Positions 31,801 to 42,057 are shown, numbered from the stretch's first letter. The stretch is 64,000 nt of DNA from Henningerozyma blattae CBS 6284 (GCF_000315915.1 NC_020194.1:1-64000); one strand, 5' to 3'. Made by a program: numbers and translations. The notes: generated by a model from the letters alone, not told the origin.

Positions 31801-34800
31801 ACTTGGTGTTAATTGCATAGCATTATATGCCGTATCTGAGTTTGATAACAAAGTAAAGGACATATGAATAAAATCACTTCTAAAACCAGCATATGAGTCA
31901 TGCTTAGATATATCTTCAATATATATTGGATTAGATAATCTTGTTTCATAATGGGGTTTAAAATCAAAAGTTCTATCACCTTTAGAATTCGTTCTTTCGA
32001 AAATAAAACCAATACTTAATGTCATACCACCCGAAAGTTTAATACCTGTCTTTTCAATAAATTCCTTTTCCATTTTGGCCATGTCTGCCCTTAAAGATTT
32101 ATTCGTTTCTGGTTCTAAGAAGTAATAATACGATGCACAATGCTGTAAATTGGTATCATCTTTATTTGGAATAAATATAGCTTCTGAACTTGGCTTTGAC
32201 CAAATCAATAAGGGTCTAGCAAAATGATTAGGTATACTGAAATGAACTGTATCAGCGGAGCATGATAAGAACTTTTTTGGATCATTATCCATATTGCAGT
32301 TTAGAACCACATCCCCGGCAAACCCTAAGATAAAACCAGCATCCTTACCACCTAATTTATAAGGGCTTTTAGAACCTTTTAAATTCACATTAAATTTACC
32401 TTGGTTTAGCCAAGATACCTTTACCCTTGCATGGAACATATATCTAATTTTATCCCAGAAGCCTGTTTTCTTTGATGGATCCAAGGGAGGTTTTGAGAAA
32501 TGGTCTACAGTTTGCATTGTTTGTTGAATGGCTGGTGAGTAAGAATCGCACCATGTAACTGTCGTTGTTGCTTTTGAATGGATATCAAATTTTAAGTCAG
32601 TGAATATTTTTACGCTAGTAATTGTCCTTGGAACTAATAATGAATAATAGTTATCTTGATTTTCTACAATAATTGATGGTACTAGTGGTACAAAAACTGT
32701 TCTGATTTCATGATCTGATTTAATCATATCTTCTGCCACTATGAAATCCCCATAAATTCTTATTGATTCATTTAATTCATATTGAGTTGAAGTTAAAGGT
32801 GGAATATATATAAAGGGTAATGGATAATCCTTTAAATGCCATCTAATTTCACTAAATTTTGCATCCAAATGTATTGGAAACATAATTGAGTATTCAGTTT
32901 CTTTTGGAACACCCTTACCAACGTCATGGATAAAAGTGGGAATATTTTTGATACCACATTTTGGTTTAAATATATCTATATTAATCGAATCAATTATTAA
33001 AGTTGATAAAAACGGGCTTGTAATGAAATCCAAAACTTTTTTATTCAGGTCGTCAGGAATTTTAGAGTAATCAATGTTACCCCAAAGATATGGAAAATTA
33101 GTAAAGAATTGCTCCTTTTCCTTATGCTTATAACTTTGAATTCTTTTAATCCAGGAAGTGGAAAGATTTTCTAACAATATCATAAAATTTTTTTCATTTT
33201 CTTCAGATATATAATCCAGATCCTCATCATTGCGTAATTTATTTTCATTAGAAATATTATTTGTATTTTTCTCCATTCTCGATTTTCTTTTTGCAGATCC
33301 ATATCTCTTATTACTATGAAGACCGTTTTTAGTGAATCCATTTGATATATGATTGATTTTAAACATCTTACTAAAACAACACAGTTTGTTAAAGACATCT
33401 ACAGGTTTTGTACACTTCTGAATTTCTTGATTACCTTTCTTCTTTGGTGTAGAAGCTAAATTAAATTCTGCAATTTTTGCTAATCTCGAACGTTGCTCTT
33501 CTAAACCGATTTGGAAAATCATGCTTAATTGAGCTTCAAAAGGATCATCATCAAAGCTTAATATACCTTTTTGCGATTTTAATTTTATTTTTGGTAGTGA
33601 TGGGGTCTTTACAACAGTTGGAAAAATGACTAAATTATTGTTCGAAGTCTTAAAAGAATACAACATTTGTTTAAAAGATTTTACAATTGTAGTAATATTA
33701 TCAAATAATTGATACATTTCAAATTTATAAGGTATTGAGAAATGCCACGATTCATTTTCCATTATAACAGAAGGTAAAATATCTTCATAATTTTTAAAAT
33801 CGTTTGCAATTTGATCTTTCAACATTTCTTTATCAACTTTAATAGAGTATCTACAAATAGTTAACATTCTTGCCCAAGAATTTGGTACAGTAGGTGATTC
33901 AGTTAATAGTCTGAAATACTCACCAGAAATACTTATTTCGGATAAATTCTTAATATTAATAAACGTTTGCATAGTTTCAAATTTTGTCTTTAATCCATTG
34001 GGCATAGAGAATATTTGACTTAAGATATCAAAACAACATCTAATTTCTACCATAGATTTAAATTCATTCCAATCAATTAAGCTTAAAATTGCGCGTTTTT
34101 TCTTTTTATTTGCTTTTAAAGTTTTTAAATAAGTCTTTGCCCAAGGCTCATATTTTGTAGATTTATTAATTGAGCCAAAAATTTGGTTTAAAGTATGAAT
34201 TCCTGAAATAATTAAAAATGCATTAACTAAGCAAAAGACTGCATCAATTTTTTTATTATCTATTTGAACGATTATTTTATTTCTATTATTATCAGAGGTT
34301 AAAAATTCATCCATATCTGGAAATATTCTAATTGATAAGACCTGAATTTTAGATATAGTTTTAAATTCTAATTGGTCCGAAGAAGAAATCTTAGTTGGCT
34401 CATATATTACACTTGAAATAATATTATCAATTAAAATATTTAATAGCCATAGGTGATTTATCTTCGTAGATTCACTTGAAGAAATGTTATCTAAAGAATT
34501 AATAGAAGAGGTGGTGGAAGAAAGCTGGGTATCATTTGAATTATCAATTTTGACCATTTTGGGTTGTTCCGTATCTATTTTATTATAAATTTGAGTATAA
34601 TCACCAGTTAACGATATTTGAAGAGAATTAATTTTATTATGATATTTTCTTAATTTGCCATTAACTAAATCTTTTGGACTTTGAGAAGATAAATTTTGGA
34701 AAATTTCATTGGGCATAAATACAGATCTTGCACCAAGAGTCAAAGTAATATTATTAAGAGACAGTTTAACATAATCGAAATATGAGGGTAATGAATCGAA

Positions 34801-37035
34801 AATCAAATCTTTTAAAATCATTTTACTATCGGTTATAGATATATCTTTATCTAAAGAGCTATCATTTATTGAATTATTTTTTGAATTATTTTGTAATTTA
34901 TTTGCAAAGGATTCATATAAATCTTTAAAATAAATTTGATCTAAATTTAATAATTCTTTATCGATTTTTTCAATCATTCTACTTAAAGTTACCATTGTTT
35001 TCAACTCAGATAAATCTATATCAATAGTATTTAAATTACCATCTAATTTCATTAAAACATTTGGCTTAATATTTATCAATTGAGTTAAAGATATATTATT
35101 CAATTGTAAAATATTTGTTCTTGTACTTGTATTTTTTTCCATATTAAAGATTCTATGTTGAATCTTGAAATTTAATAAGTTGAAATTATTTTGAATATAA
35201 TAATGAATTTGTTCCTTTGATGATGGATCAAAATTATTTTTTTTAACAAACCTTTTGGAATTATATTGAAATATTAATTCTGAAAATTTAATGATAATCA
35301 TATTTTTTTCAACTTTATCATCAATATCTTTATTGTAATCATTAATTAAATTATCATCTGTTACCATAAATTTTGGATCTTTAATTGAGAATTCTAAATT
35401 AATTAAAGGTAACATACATTTAAAGATGGAAAAAAAAATAATTTTCAAATTCAATAAATTTTTATTTTGAATTTTTTCATTATCAATTGAATTTGGGTCA
35501 ATAAAGATAGAATTAAACATCTTTAAATTTTGACAAAATGATTTGTAAAATGAATAATTCAAAAGATTAATATCAAAAACTGGAGATGAAATTTGGAATT
35601 TGAGATTACATATGGCATTATTGAAGGAACCTTTCGTATAAGCACAAAATTTGGAAGATAATAAATTAGTATGTCCAAATAAAAAAATATTCGGGATTTC
35701 AAAAATTTTTAATAAATTTTTTTGTAAATTCTTAATTGTTTTATCCATCTTCCTTAAAGTAACCAAACAAAAGTTGAACCTTGAAATATTACAATTTAAT
35801 TGATAAGGATGATCATTTGTTTTATAATATAGATTAAAACCGGGCATTTCACTTTCGAATATTCTGATATTCAAATTAATATCACTTGCCATTATTTGAT
35901 AAGTTAAAAAATTGTTTAGATTCGATAAATCTTTAATCTTTGTAATTAAAATATCTTTGATTATAAATTTATCCATAGTAAAACGTACTTGATCAATTAA
36001 TCTTAAAGATTTGGAAAACTCTATTAATTTTAATTTGAAATTTTGAACGCCATTAATAATCTCTTCTTCTGTGAAAAATTCATGGATACCATTTGGTGCA
36101 AGTAAAGGATTCTTTTTCAAATTATGATACGATTCCTGAGAAAATTTTCCATGGCCATCAGTAGTTAAATTTTCATTAATATTTAAAGCATTAGAATTAT
36201 TTTTCAATATCAAACTCAAGGGTAATTCTACATTCCCCAACTTCAACTCTATTATGAAATTCTTGAAGATATCTGAGTTATCTAAATTTAATAAACTGGA
36301 AGTAGAAAATATGAAATCGTTTAATAATAAATCTTGATCCAAGAACAGATTTCTACCCAAGATATCAATTAAAACTTTACCATCATGACTAGTAGTAAGC
36401 CCACCACGTAAAACTTTTTGCCAATTGAAAAATACCCTTAACAGCTGCATTTTCAACATTTTACCGCCCAGGACAGAATTACTATTTTGGGAAGGAAGTT
36501 CCGTCCTTTGCCTCTTATACAACGGAGAAATGATTCCCGATATAATAGATGAATACAAACAATGAGATTTTCCACAGTTTGCCTTTGAAACACTATCCAG
36601 GGGTATATTAATATCATTGATGAGAAAGATAAAGTCGTTGAGATATCGAAGTATTTTAGGGAGGTAAGGCACTAGCCAAGCAGGCAATTGAGATATTTCA
36701 CTTGTAGGTCTAGTAGTGTTGGTAGTGTCAGCAGCAATAATATCCTTGCCATCCTTACCTTTAGCTTCCTTGTCCTTATTTTTCAATGCTACATCTTTTA
36801 AGGTAACTCCAGTAAAAATGAATCGCTTTTTGAAAATATTTATTTGTATGAGATCTATTTGTACCTTGTCTCTGACATTCAACCCACAGATAGTCAAGTT
36901 ACAAGGGTTGAGAAGGTTGATGAACTCTACATGAATATTAAACTTGTACCAACAGTAGAGATTAGCAATAGCAACGCAGACAAACGAGCAAATTAGAATA
37001 TAAGATATTCGATAGAAGAGGGATATAGACAGCAT
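28825..37035 (-). CDS. FMP27: Bridge-like lipid transfer protein Fmp27 (Hob1)
   Basis: A 2736-residue protein of the RBG/Hobbit family, rod-like proteins with a hydrophobic groove thought to move phospholipids at ER-plasma membrane contacts. The N-terminal hydrophobic segment (about residues 8-28) anchors it in the ER. Family signatures are visible: the GFWDKIRYMFHARVKVSW motif at about residue 1522 and the WPPW motif at about 2260. The C-terminal region is basic and Ser-rich. S. cerevisiae Fmp27 (YLR454W) is about 2628 residues and has a paralog, YPR117W (Hob2); context (PDP3 side and SST2 side) favours FMP27. At 8.2 kb it is the largest gene here, with no internal stop or frameshift. Confidence 0.95.
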   Translation of the reverse strand: MLSISLFYRISYILICSFVCVAIANLYCWYKFNIHVEFINLLNPCNLTICGLNVRDKVQIDLIQINIFKKRFIFTGVTLKDVALKNKDKEAKGKDGKDIIAADTTNTTRPTSEISQLPAWLVPYLPKILRYLNDFIFLINDINIPLDSVSKANCGKSHCLYSSIISGIISPLYKRQRTELPSQNSNSVLGGKMLKMQLLRVFFNWQKVLRGGLTTSHDGKVLIDILGRNLFLDQDLLLNDFIFSTSSLLNLDNSDIFKNFIIELKLGNVELPLSLILKNNSNALNINENLTTDGHGKFSQESYHNLKKNPLLAPNGIHEFFTEEEIINGVQNFKLKLIEFSKSLRLIDQVRFTMDKFIIKDILITKIKDLSNLNNFLTYQIMASDINLNIRIFESEMPGFNLYYKTNDHPYQLNCNISRFNFCLVTLRKMDKTIKNLQKNLLKIFEIPNIFLFGHTNLLSSKFCAYTKGSFNNAICNLKFQISSPVFDINLLNYSFYKSFCQNLKMFNSIFIDPNSIDNEKIQNKNLLNLKIIFFSIFKCMLPLINLEFSIKDPKFMVTDDNLINDYNKDIDDKVEKNMIIIKFSELIFQYNSKRFVKKNNFDPSSKEQIHYYIQNNFNLLNFKIQHRIFNMEKNTSTRTNILQLNNISLTQLINIKPNVLMKLDGNLNTIDIDLSELKTMVTLSRMIEKIDKELLNLDQIYFKDLYESFANKLQNNSKNNSINDSSLDKDISITDSKMILKDLIFDSLPSYFDYVKLSLNNITLTLGARSVFMPNEIFQNLSSQSPKDLVNGKLRKYHNKINSLQISLTGDYTQIYNKIDTEQPKMVKIDNSNDTQLSSTTSSINSLDNISSSESTKINHLWLLNILIDNIISSVIYEPTKISSSDQLEFKTISKIQVLSIRIFPDMDEFLTSDNNRNKIIVQIDNKKIDAVFCLVNAFLIISGIHTLNQIFGSINKSTKYEPWAKTYLKTLKANKKKKRAILSLIDWNEFKSMVEIRCCFDILSQIFSMPNGLKTKFETMQTFINIKNLSEISISGEYFRLLTESPTVPNSWARMLTICRYSIKVDKEMLKDQIANDFKNYEDILPSVIMENESWHFSIPYKFEMYQLFDNITTIVKSFKQMLYSFKTSNNNLVIFPTVVKTPSLPKIKLKSQKGILSFDDDPFEAQLSMIFQIGLEEQRSRLAKIAEFNLASTPKKKGNQEIQKCTKPVDVFNKLCCFSKMFKINHISNGFTKNGLHSNKRYGSAKRKSRMEKNTNNISNENKLRNDEDLDYISEENEKNFMILLENLSTSWIKRIQSYKHKEKEQFFTNFPYLWGNIDYSKIPDDLNKKVLDFITSPFLSTLIIDSINIDIFKPKCGIKNIPTFIHDVGKGVPKETEYSIMFPIHLDAKFSEIRWHLKDYPLPFIYIPPLTSTQYELNESIRIYGDFIVAEDMIKSDHEIRTVFVPLVPSIIVENQDNYYSLLVPRTITSVKIFTDLKFDIHSKATTTVTWCDSYSPAIQQTMQTVDHFSKPPLDPSKKTGFWDKIRYMFHARVKVSWLNQGKFNVNLKGSKSPYKLGGKDAGFILGFAGDVVLNCNMDNDPKKFLSCSADTVHFSIPNHFARPLLIWSKPSSEAIFIPNKDDTNLQHCASYYYFLEPETNKSLRADMAKMEKEFIEKTGIKLSGGMTLSIGFIFERTNSKGDRTFDFKPHYETRLSNPIYIEDISKHDSYAGFRSDFIHMSFTLLSNSDTAYNAMQLTPSGVQTFLEWWQSFSGNTNARRGPIWNTDTLAPKFGVSLTTMSYHADVSPFFISNIQSNVDTDSILKRNYLEVTEFAGVKAKVARFVMDLHQRKEAVTTYNKELDQRKTYLQLKFLEGDFSMFGIDVRCLMAKFNKVKYMEEIGEGKFDIFDNDMSWYDPTDFNEAYFINVENYVPHVYISPLLYSPQFLYQKRASYGDDFQRNPKTFEKIKPFRNDISHDCTLGSQLSSGKCLIRSRLATLQASEEEVREAIKKNKSSASKKLLKDTIEAVKNVNLLCDDMDTLSKQIASPESEYKYNYPIIKSLYKPKNVKDGFQNRFLLMNMLLKCNIMNRDILYKYLNYFSLRKDFYAFEMQKSLRIFDEMLEKIEGSFKDSSGPKFEQKKSKCDWAYESSSGNTTSTALLEIFKNGMTEILCGCSHAFYSDMIVELIAPQVQFMTDIKQDNCVIVAAPVIKLKAVSFDSRSERDVTNENVILTRYGLYMEGGNVFVFHKDEYRNFFRLFFDDNPYGHSKNQKWPPWLGLEICLEPTPLESEAMVKKLSIVFFFDKVPQVATILGSSKHLLRDRIRGFLPDVTITSDSRSYISAYDVFKKLIVYSDSENNELNKKIEKLKIGYDTSDFTQMHWTANQLSSNVKLLRMLQHELLFKQSLLDDAGKVDLVNMHNERLLQMLRLYMLMKIFSDRCKARDDLQHFTIWDIKVKKINLHMLNRDGSAFINAFVDKIGLERTSHASGANQNSLDIKDIAIYDAEKNVIYHEILQKYESKIDILRRRNNKPSIEKPLVSITWSLGKPVGGITFVQHAETFITGIDLHIEEERIRKIISWLYPDEMNSLNNDDDTTETIISNSKISKLDIIDEEPSVSTELNEELNEIIERSATYLIVNKMTLNGFKLCISYRGKGTMRLANVSNFIFKFPALHYSNQVLMLLEIFQHLKKTVIKAIVHQSGKLIGTKLTKSGSSHARLTSPLRILSKDPEKDSSTKPDPKAQAEVA

Positions 37036-37831
37036 AATGTGGGAATGTGGGGTGGAACGGAGCGGGTATAGTTATGTGTATGGGTATTTTTATATTATTC
37101 TAGTGTTAAAATTCTAGTACAATTTATTGAAATGCAAAGATGGATTATTGATTAAAGTATTGTCTAGTCATTATTCATTTTGAAAAGCAGATTGTCCTTA
37201 ATATCATGAAGGCTCTTTGTCAGAAAACTTTCCAGTTTCCCCAGAATCCGCATGGAGCATCAATTGCAGTCCGCGGAATCTGATTGCAGATGGTGTGAGA
37301 ATTCGGATGGACGCTCTGTTCGGGGATTTCTCAGGCCAGGGATTTTCACCAAAAATGGTAACGATTCCTCGAGAGGGTTGTCACAAAATGTAGGGTTTGT
37401 GTAACTTATTGTAAAGGGTTAGAATTAGTAACCCTAGTTCCAAATAAGGAAAGTTACCCGGAATTCCACAGCTGGTGAATTTTTTTGAAAAATTTTCCAA
37501 GATGAGCTTATTTTTTTCAAGCATTATATGGTTTCTCATCTTAGCTTTCGCTAGTATTATATTATTAAACATATATGTAAAGATTCAAGAAAAGAGAAAA
37601 AGAGATAGTTGTATATTATATATATATATATTTATAGGTAAATATTTTGTATAGTATGTATTTCTTTGTAATTTTTATTATTATTATTATTTTTAGTGTT
37701 ATTACTGTTATAATATATATATATATATATATATCTTTCTCTTCTTTTTTGTGTTATCGGTTTTCAGCCTATCATTCACAATAACAAAGCAAATTGTGCA
37801 CTAGTAAAATTCAAGTTTCAATATAGTCAAG
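37036..37831. other. Divergent FMP27-TIF3 promoter region
   Basis: A GC-richer central part (37190-37470) carries several AGGGTTT/AACCCTA telomere-like motifs and a Reb1 site. Poly(TA) tracts lie at about 37616-37632 and 37715-37733, and a TIF3-proximal pyrimidine-rich stretch follows. No gene is supported. Confidence 0.6.
37454..37460 (+). promoter_or_regulatory. Reb1-type site TTACCCG with neighbouring AACCCTA-like motifs
   Basis: TTACCCGG matches the Reb1 general regulatory factor site. Within the preceding 90 bp are GTAGGGTTTG, AAGGGTTAG and TAACCCTAG, which resemble Tbf1 or telomere-repeat motifs. Such factors keep promoters nucleosome-free; binding is inferred. Confidence 0.45.
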
Positions 37832-39253
37832 ATGGTTCCTCCAAAGAAGAAAACTACTACCAAGATGGATTTGAATTCATTCCTGAATGATGATACATTC
37901 GGTTCATCTTGGGCTGAAGAAGATGTGGATTTGGACAAGATTAACATCCCAATTGAAAATGTCCAAGCTAATACTATCCCATTGGACCAGTTAGCCTCCA
38001 ACCGTAGACCTGGTTATTCTGGTAACACTGGTGGGTTTGGTTCTTCTAGTAAGATGTCTAGATTAGATCCAGCCTTGAATGGTGCTCCAAACATGGGTGG
38101 TGGTTCAAGAAGAGACCGTACCGAATATCCAATTCCAGAATACCCTCCATTCAGAGCCATTGTCAACAATATTCCTTGGGATATCTCCGAGGAAGGGATG
38201 ACTGCCTGGATTGAAGATGGGTTACAAAAGCAAGGTGCCGTTGTAGAATTGGAATTGCCAAAGACTTTTACAGAGCCTATTCGTTTAAAAGGTATGGCCT
38301 TTGTCACATTGAAGACTCGTGAAGATTTGGTTAAAGTCTTGAGTTTCAATGCTTCTAGTTTAAATGAAAGAACTGTCTATGTTTCTGTGGCAGCTCCAAG
38401 AAAGGATTTCGGTTCTTCTAGATCTGATTTGGACTGGGGTGCTGCCAGAGGTTCCAATTTTGCTACAGGTCAAACTTCTATTAGATCTGATTTGGACTGG
38501 GGTGCCGCTAGAGGTTCTAACTTCAACGATTCTGGACCAAGAAGGGAAAGAAGAGAAGAAGCAAACTTGGATTGGAGTGCTGCTAGAGGCTCTCATTTCA
38601 ATGAATCTTCTGCACCAAGAAGAGAAAGAAGAGAAGAACCAAACTTAGATTGGAGTGCTGCTAGAGGCTCCAACTTTAATGACTCTGCTCCAAGAAGAGA
38701 AAGAAGGGAAGAACCAAACTTGGATTGGAGTGCTGCCAGAGGTTCTAATTTCAGCGACTCAACCCCAAGAAGAGAAAGAAGAGAAGAAGCAAACTTGGAT
38801 TGGAGTGCTGCTAGAGGTTCTCATTTCAATGAATCTTCTGCACCAAGAGAAAGAAGAGAAAAGAAAGAAGAACCAAATTTGGACTGGGGTGCTGCTAGAG
38901 GTTCCAATTTTACCGAATCTTCCAGAGAAAGAAGAGATTTCAAACCAAAGAAACAAGAACCAGAATTAGACTGGGCTGCTGCTAGAAATTCTACTGTCAA
39001 GTCTACTGACCGTAAATCTTCTTATTCTAGAAAATCTACTTCTGAAGAAAAGACTACTACAGATCAACCAAAGATTCAAAGCTCTTCATTTGCTGCTTTA
39101 AGCATCGAAGATGATGATGATGATGAAGAAGAAGAAAATGCTAACACTTCTAACAAAAATACTGATGAAACTACTAAACTGGAAAGAAAAGCTGCAAAAT
39201 TAACCGCCAGCGATGATAGTGCTGAGGGCTGGGAAGTTGCTGGCAAGAAGTAA
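37832..39253 (+). CDS. TIF3: Translation initiation factor eIF4B (Tif3)
   Basis: A 473-residue RNA-binding protein that stimulates eIF4A helicase and mRNA loading onto the 40S subunit. An N-terminal segment with DDTFGSSWAEE is followed by an RRM (about residues 104-190; AIVNNIPWDI as RNP2-like and GMAFVTLK as RNP1-like). A tandem array of a roughly 26-residue unit with core LDWxAARGSNF and charged RRERREE linkers follows: seven clear units plus a weaker eighth (ELDWAAARNS). S. cerevisiae Tif3 has seven imperfect repeats and 436 residues. The tail is acidic (DDDDDEEEEN) and ends SAEGWEVAGKK. It is followed by ORC4 and BUR1 in the same order as YPR163C-YPR161C. Confidence 0.97.
   Translation: MVPPKKKTTTKMDLNSFLNDDTFGSSWAEEDVDLDKINIPIENVQANTIPLDQLASNRRPGYSGNTGGFGSSSKMSRLDPALNGAPNMGGGSRRDRTEYPIPEYPPFRAIVNNIPWDISEEGMTAWIEDGLQKQGAVVELELPKTFTEPIRLKGMAFVTLKTREDLVKVLSFNASSLNERTVYVSVAAPRKDFGSSRSDLDWGAARGSNFATGQTSIRSDLDWGAARGSNFNDSGPRRERREEANLDWSAARGSHFNESSAPRRERREEPNLDWSAARGSNFNDSAPRRERREEPNLDWSAARGSNFSDSTPRRERREEANLDWSAARGSHFNESSAPRERREKKEEPNLDWGAARGSNFTESSRERRDFKPKKQEPELDWAAARNSTVKSTDRKSSYSRKSTSEEKTTTDQPKIQSSSFAALSIEDDDDDEEEENANTSNKNTDETTKLERKAAKLTASDDSAEGWEVAGKK
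38425..38990 (+). repeat. Coding tandem repeat in TIF3 (about 78-bp unit)
   Basis: Eight consecutive units encode LDWxAARGSxF plus a charged linker. Units three and six are almost identical at DNA level (both SHFNESSAPR), suggesting recent duplication or conversion within the array. High similarity makes it prone to copy-number change and to assembly collapse. Confidence 0.85.
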
Positions 39254-39760
39254 ACTATTTAAAAAAAAAAAATTAAAAAAATCATTAAAAAAATAATAAC
39301 TAAAATAAATTGAAAGAAAAAAAAATTAAATAGAATAATAAAAAAAAATATAATAAACATTTCATTTTCATTTGACATTTTATAATTTATTAATAATACC
39401 ATATTTCGTTTTTCTTTTGTATTTTTTTTCTCTTTATTTTATTAATTTATGTATTGTATAAAATTTTCTTTGTAAAGTATTTTGTTTTAATAAGCTTCAA
39501 AAAATATAACTATTCATTGTTAAAATATGTTATTGATTAATTAATAACAAGAATAAATTTTAAATTTCAGTGTTACTGTTTTGTTTTTTCATTTTTAATA
39601 TTTGGAATTTGAAACTATCGAATTTCTCACGCGAAATTCTAAATTCAATAAAACCTTGAATTAAGACGAATAAGGTTATTCAAAATTAAAAATACCATCT
39701 ACAGCTAACAAGTAACAAATAAGCAATTCCAACTGTAGCAACCTGACTATCTATTAAAAC
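39254..39760. other. Intergenic region between TIF3 and ORC4
   Basis: Very A-rich TIF3 3' flank and the ORC4 promoter with an SCB/MCB-type element at 39628-39636. No gene is seen. Confidence 0.6.
39628..39636 (+). promoter_or_regulatory. SCB/MCB-like element CACGCGAAA upstream of ORC4
   Basis: CACGCGAAA contains CGCGAAA (SCB form CRCGAAA) and ACGCGA (near-MCB), about 125 bp upstream of the ORC4 start. It would fit G1-phase transcription by SBF or MBF; this is inferred from the motif. Confidence 0.4.
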
Positions 39761-41596
39761 ATGGATAGTATTAATTCTGAATTTAATCCTGTGAGAAAAT
39801 CCAAAATAAAAGTTTCTCCGGAAAATATTATTAAAGATGCAAAAGAAGACCACGATCAAATATCTGTTTTAAGAGGTATCAAATTAATACCGGTAAAACG
39901 AGCATCCAGTGAGCATGACGATGGAAAAACTCAATTAGCCAACTTCAATTCGGAAACAACTGATCATAAAAATATTATTGCATCAAAAAGATCTACTGTC
40001 AAGCACAAGGCTAATGATGATGATGATTATGATAAAGAAACTCTCAATGTATTAAAACGTATAAAGATATTTAATAGTAGCCCAAAATTTCAATTAAAAT
40101 CAAACTCAGAAGTTCTAAAAGAATTACCAACCGATCCAGAATTTACATCTTTCAAGAACCATCTATTACGTCAACTCTATCAAACAGTAAAACTAGATGA
40201 AATTACTATTCCATCATACTTAAAAGCAACAGAATCTGAAGTAGATCGAATCTTAAAACTAGCCATTATTCAAAAAGAAAGTCATTCAACAATTTTGGTT
40301 GGCCCAAGAGGCGGATATAAATCTTTTCTCCTATCACATACTCTTGCTAAAATTTCAAGAAAATATGATAATCAATATATCACAATTAGATTAAATGGCT
40401 ATGTACATTCAGAACAAACTGCTATAAATGGAATTGCCACGCAAATTGAACAGCAACTAAGGAAAATTAATGCTTCTAGAAATAATTCCAAAAAAGAATC
40501 AGTAGATATAAGTAGTGGGTCATTAACTGAAGTATTTGAAAAGATTTTACGTTTACTAGACTCTGCAACTTTCAATACAGAAAGGCCTAGTGATAAGAGA
40601 AAAAATAAAGATACTAGCAAAATAACAGTCATCTTTATCTTTGACGAAATAGATACTTTTGCTGGACCAGTCCGTCAAACGTTACTATATAATTTATTTG
40701 ATATGGTTGAACATGCTAGAATTCCAGTTTGCATCTTTGGTTGTACAACAAAATTGAATTTCTTAGATTATTTAGAAAAACGAGTGAAAAGTAGATTCTC
40801 TCAGCGTATTATTAATATTCCCCAGATTAAAACATTGAAAGAATTTTCAGAAACTATAAAAGAATCATTAATTGTCCCAGATTCGGAATCTAATGCTAAG
40901 GACCGCCAATATACTACACAATGGAACGAAACAATTACAAACATTATTCAAGATGATAATTCTCAATTATCAAAAATTCTTAAAACTAATTTTGAAACAT
41001 TTAAATCCATGGATAGATTAAAATATTCAATGGTTCCTTTTATACATTCATCGCCTTCATTTGAAAATTTACTTAGTGAATTACACTCATGTAATCAAAT
41101 AATCGAATATGAAACAAATCAGCGTACAAATGATTTAACAGGAAAAGTACGTTCCTTATCCGATTTAGAACTGGCAATTTTAATATCAACTGCTCGTGCT
41201 GCCATGAAAACTAAAGATGAGAGTGTAAATTTTAATTTTGCTTATGCTGAATATGAAGAAATGATTAAATCTTTAAATGTTAGAATACCTACAATGGTAC
41301 ACTCTAATAGTTCAGAATCAAAGAACTCAATAATAGTTGATAATGCTATTAAGTTATGGAGCAAAAAAGATATTAAAAATATTTGGGAATCAATATTATC
41401 ATTAGATTTAATGGCGGAAAAGGGTAATGTGGGGTTAAGGGAGTCTGCCATCGCTGTGTTTTACGCCAGTAACTACCAATTTCAAGGTACAATGGCACCA
41501 TTCGATTTAAGACTGTATCAAATGCAAGTTACTCTTCAGGAACTTCGAAAAATTGTTCCAAGATCGTCTATATATTACCCATGGACACAATTATAG
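39761..41596 (+). CDS. ORC4: Origin recognition complex subunit 4
   Basis: A 611-residue AAA+ subunit of the ORC that marks replication origins and loads the MCM helicase. A charged N-terminal extension of about 130 residues precedes the AAA+ core. The Walker A segment is the Orc4-type degenerate form VGPRGGYKS (about residues 179-187); Walker B is FIFDEIDTFA (about 291-300). The winged-helix C-terminal part ends SSIYYPWTQL. S. cerevisiae Orc4 is 529 residues, so this one is longer, mainly at the N-terminus and in low-complexity linkers. Gene order TIF3-ORC4-BUR1 matches YPR163C-YPR161C. Confidence 0.96.
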   Translation: MDSINSEFNPVRKSKIKVSPENIIKDAKEDHDQISVLRGIKLIPVKRASSEHDDGKTQLANFNSETTDHKNIIASKRSTVKHKANDDDDYDKETLNVLKRIKIFNSSPKFQLKSNSEVLKELPTDPEFTSFKNHLLRQLYQTVKLDEITIPSYLKATESEVDRILKLAIIQKESHSTILVGPRGGYKSFLLSHTLAKISRKYDNQYITIRLNGYVHSEQTAINGIATQIEQQLRKINASRNNSKKESVDISSGSLTEVFEKILRLLDSATFNTERPSDKRKNKDTSKITVIFIFDEIDTFAGPVRQTLLYNLFDMVEHARIPVCIFGCTTKLNFLDYLEKRVKSRFSQRIINIPQIKTLKEFSETIKESLIVPDSESNAKDRQYTTQWNETITNIIQDDNSQLSKILKTNFETFKSMDRLKYSMVPFIHSSPSFENLLSELHSCNQIIEYETNQRTNDLTGKVRSLSDLELAILISTARAAMKTKDESVNFNFAYAEYEEMIKSLNVRIPTMVHSNSSESKNSIIVDNAIKLWSKKDIKNIWESILSLDLMAEKGNVGLRESAIAVFYASNYQFQGTMAPFDLRLYQMQVTLQELRKIVPRSSIYYPWTQL

Positions 41597-42057
41597 AACT
41601 GATAAATGCCAACTTATTTTTACGCGTACTGTTAATTTTTGTTTGGTTATAATCTAATTGTAAAATAATACCATTAACTTATCTCTGCATATTATGCCAA
41701 ACTACTTCATTTGTTGATATTTAATGTTTTTTAAAACAAAACTACATACCATATCCACTCTAATGTGTCCAATACGTATATACTTCAACTTATTAATCTT
41801 AATTTGCTCTTTAAGATGATTTAGATGGTATCACGTGTGCTATCACTTTCCACGATTTTTGGACTTTTTCCTTCATTAAGTAGAAAAACCAGATAAAGAA
41901 AGATGAGGCTATTTTTGAAAAATGATAACACATATGGTTTATATAAGTGACATTTACTTTCAACGTAAGATTCATTGGAAATACGTTGGGTATTATTCAA
42001 ATTGTTCTATTAGATTAAAAGGTAAGATTTACAAAGTATACAGAAAAAGAGTGAATA
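41597..42057. other. Intergenic region between ORC4 and BUR1
   Basis: It contains ACGCGT at 41622-41627 just past ORC4 and a Cbf1/Pho4-type ATCACGTG at 41830-41837, about 220 bp upstream of BUR1. No gene is seen. Confidence 0.55.

Noticed and set aside
38364..38969. Overlapping frames of about 95-105 codons in both strands of TIF3
   Set aside because: They arise from the tandem repeat read out of frame.
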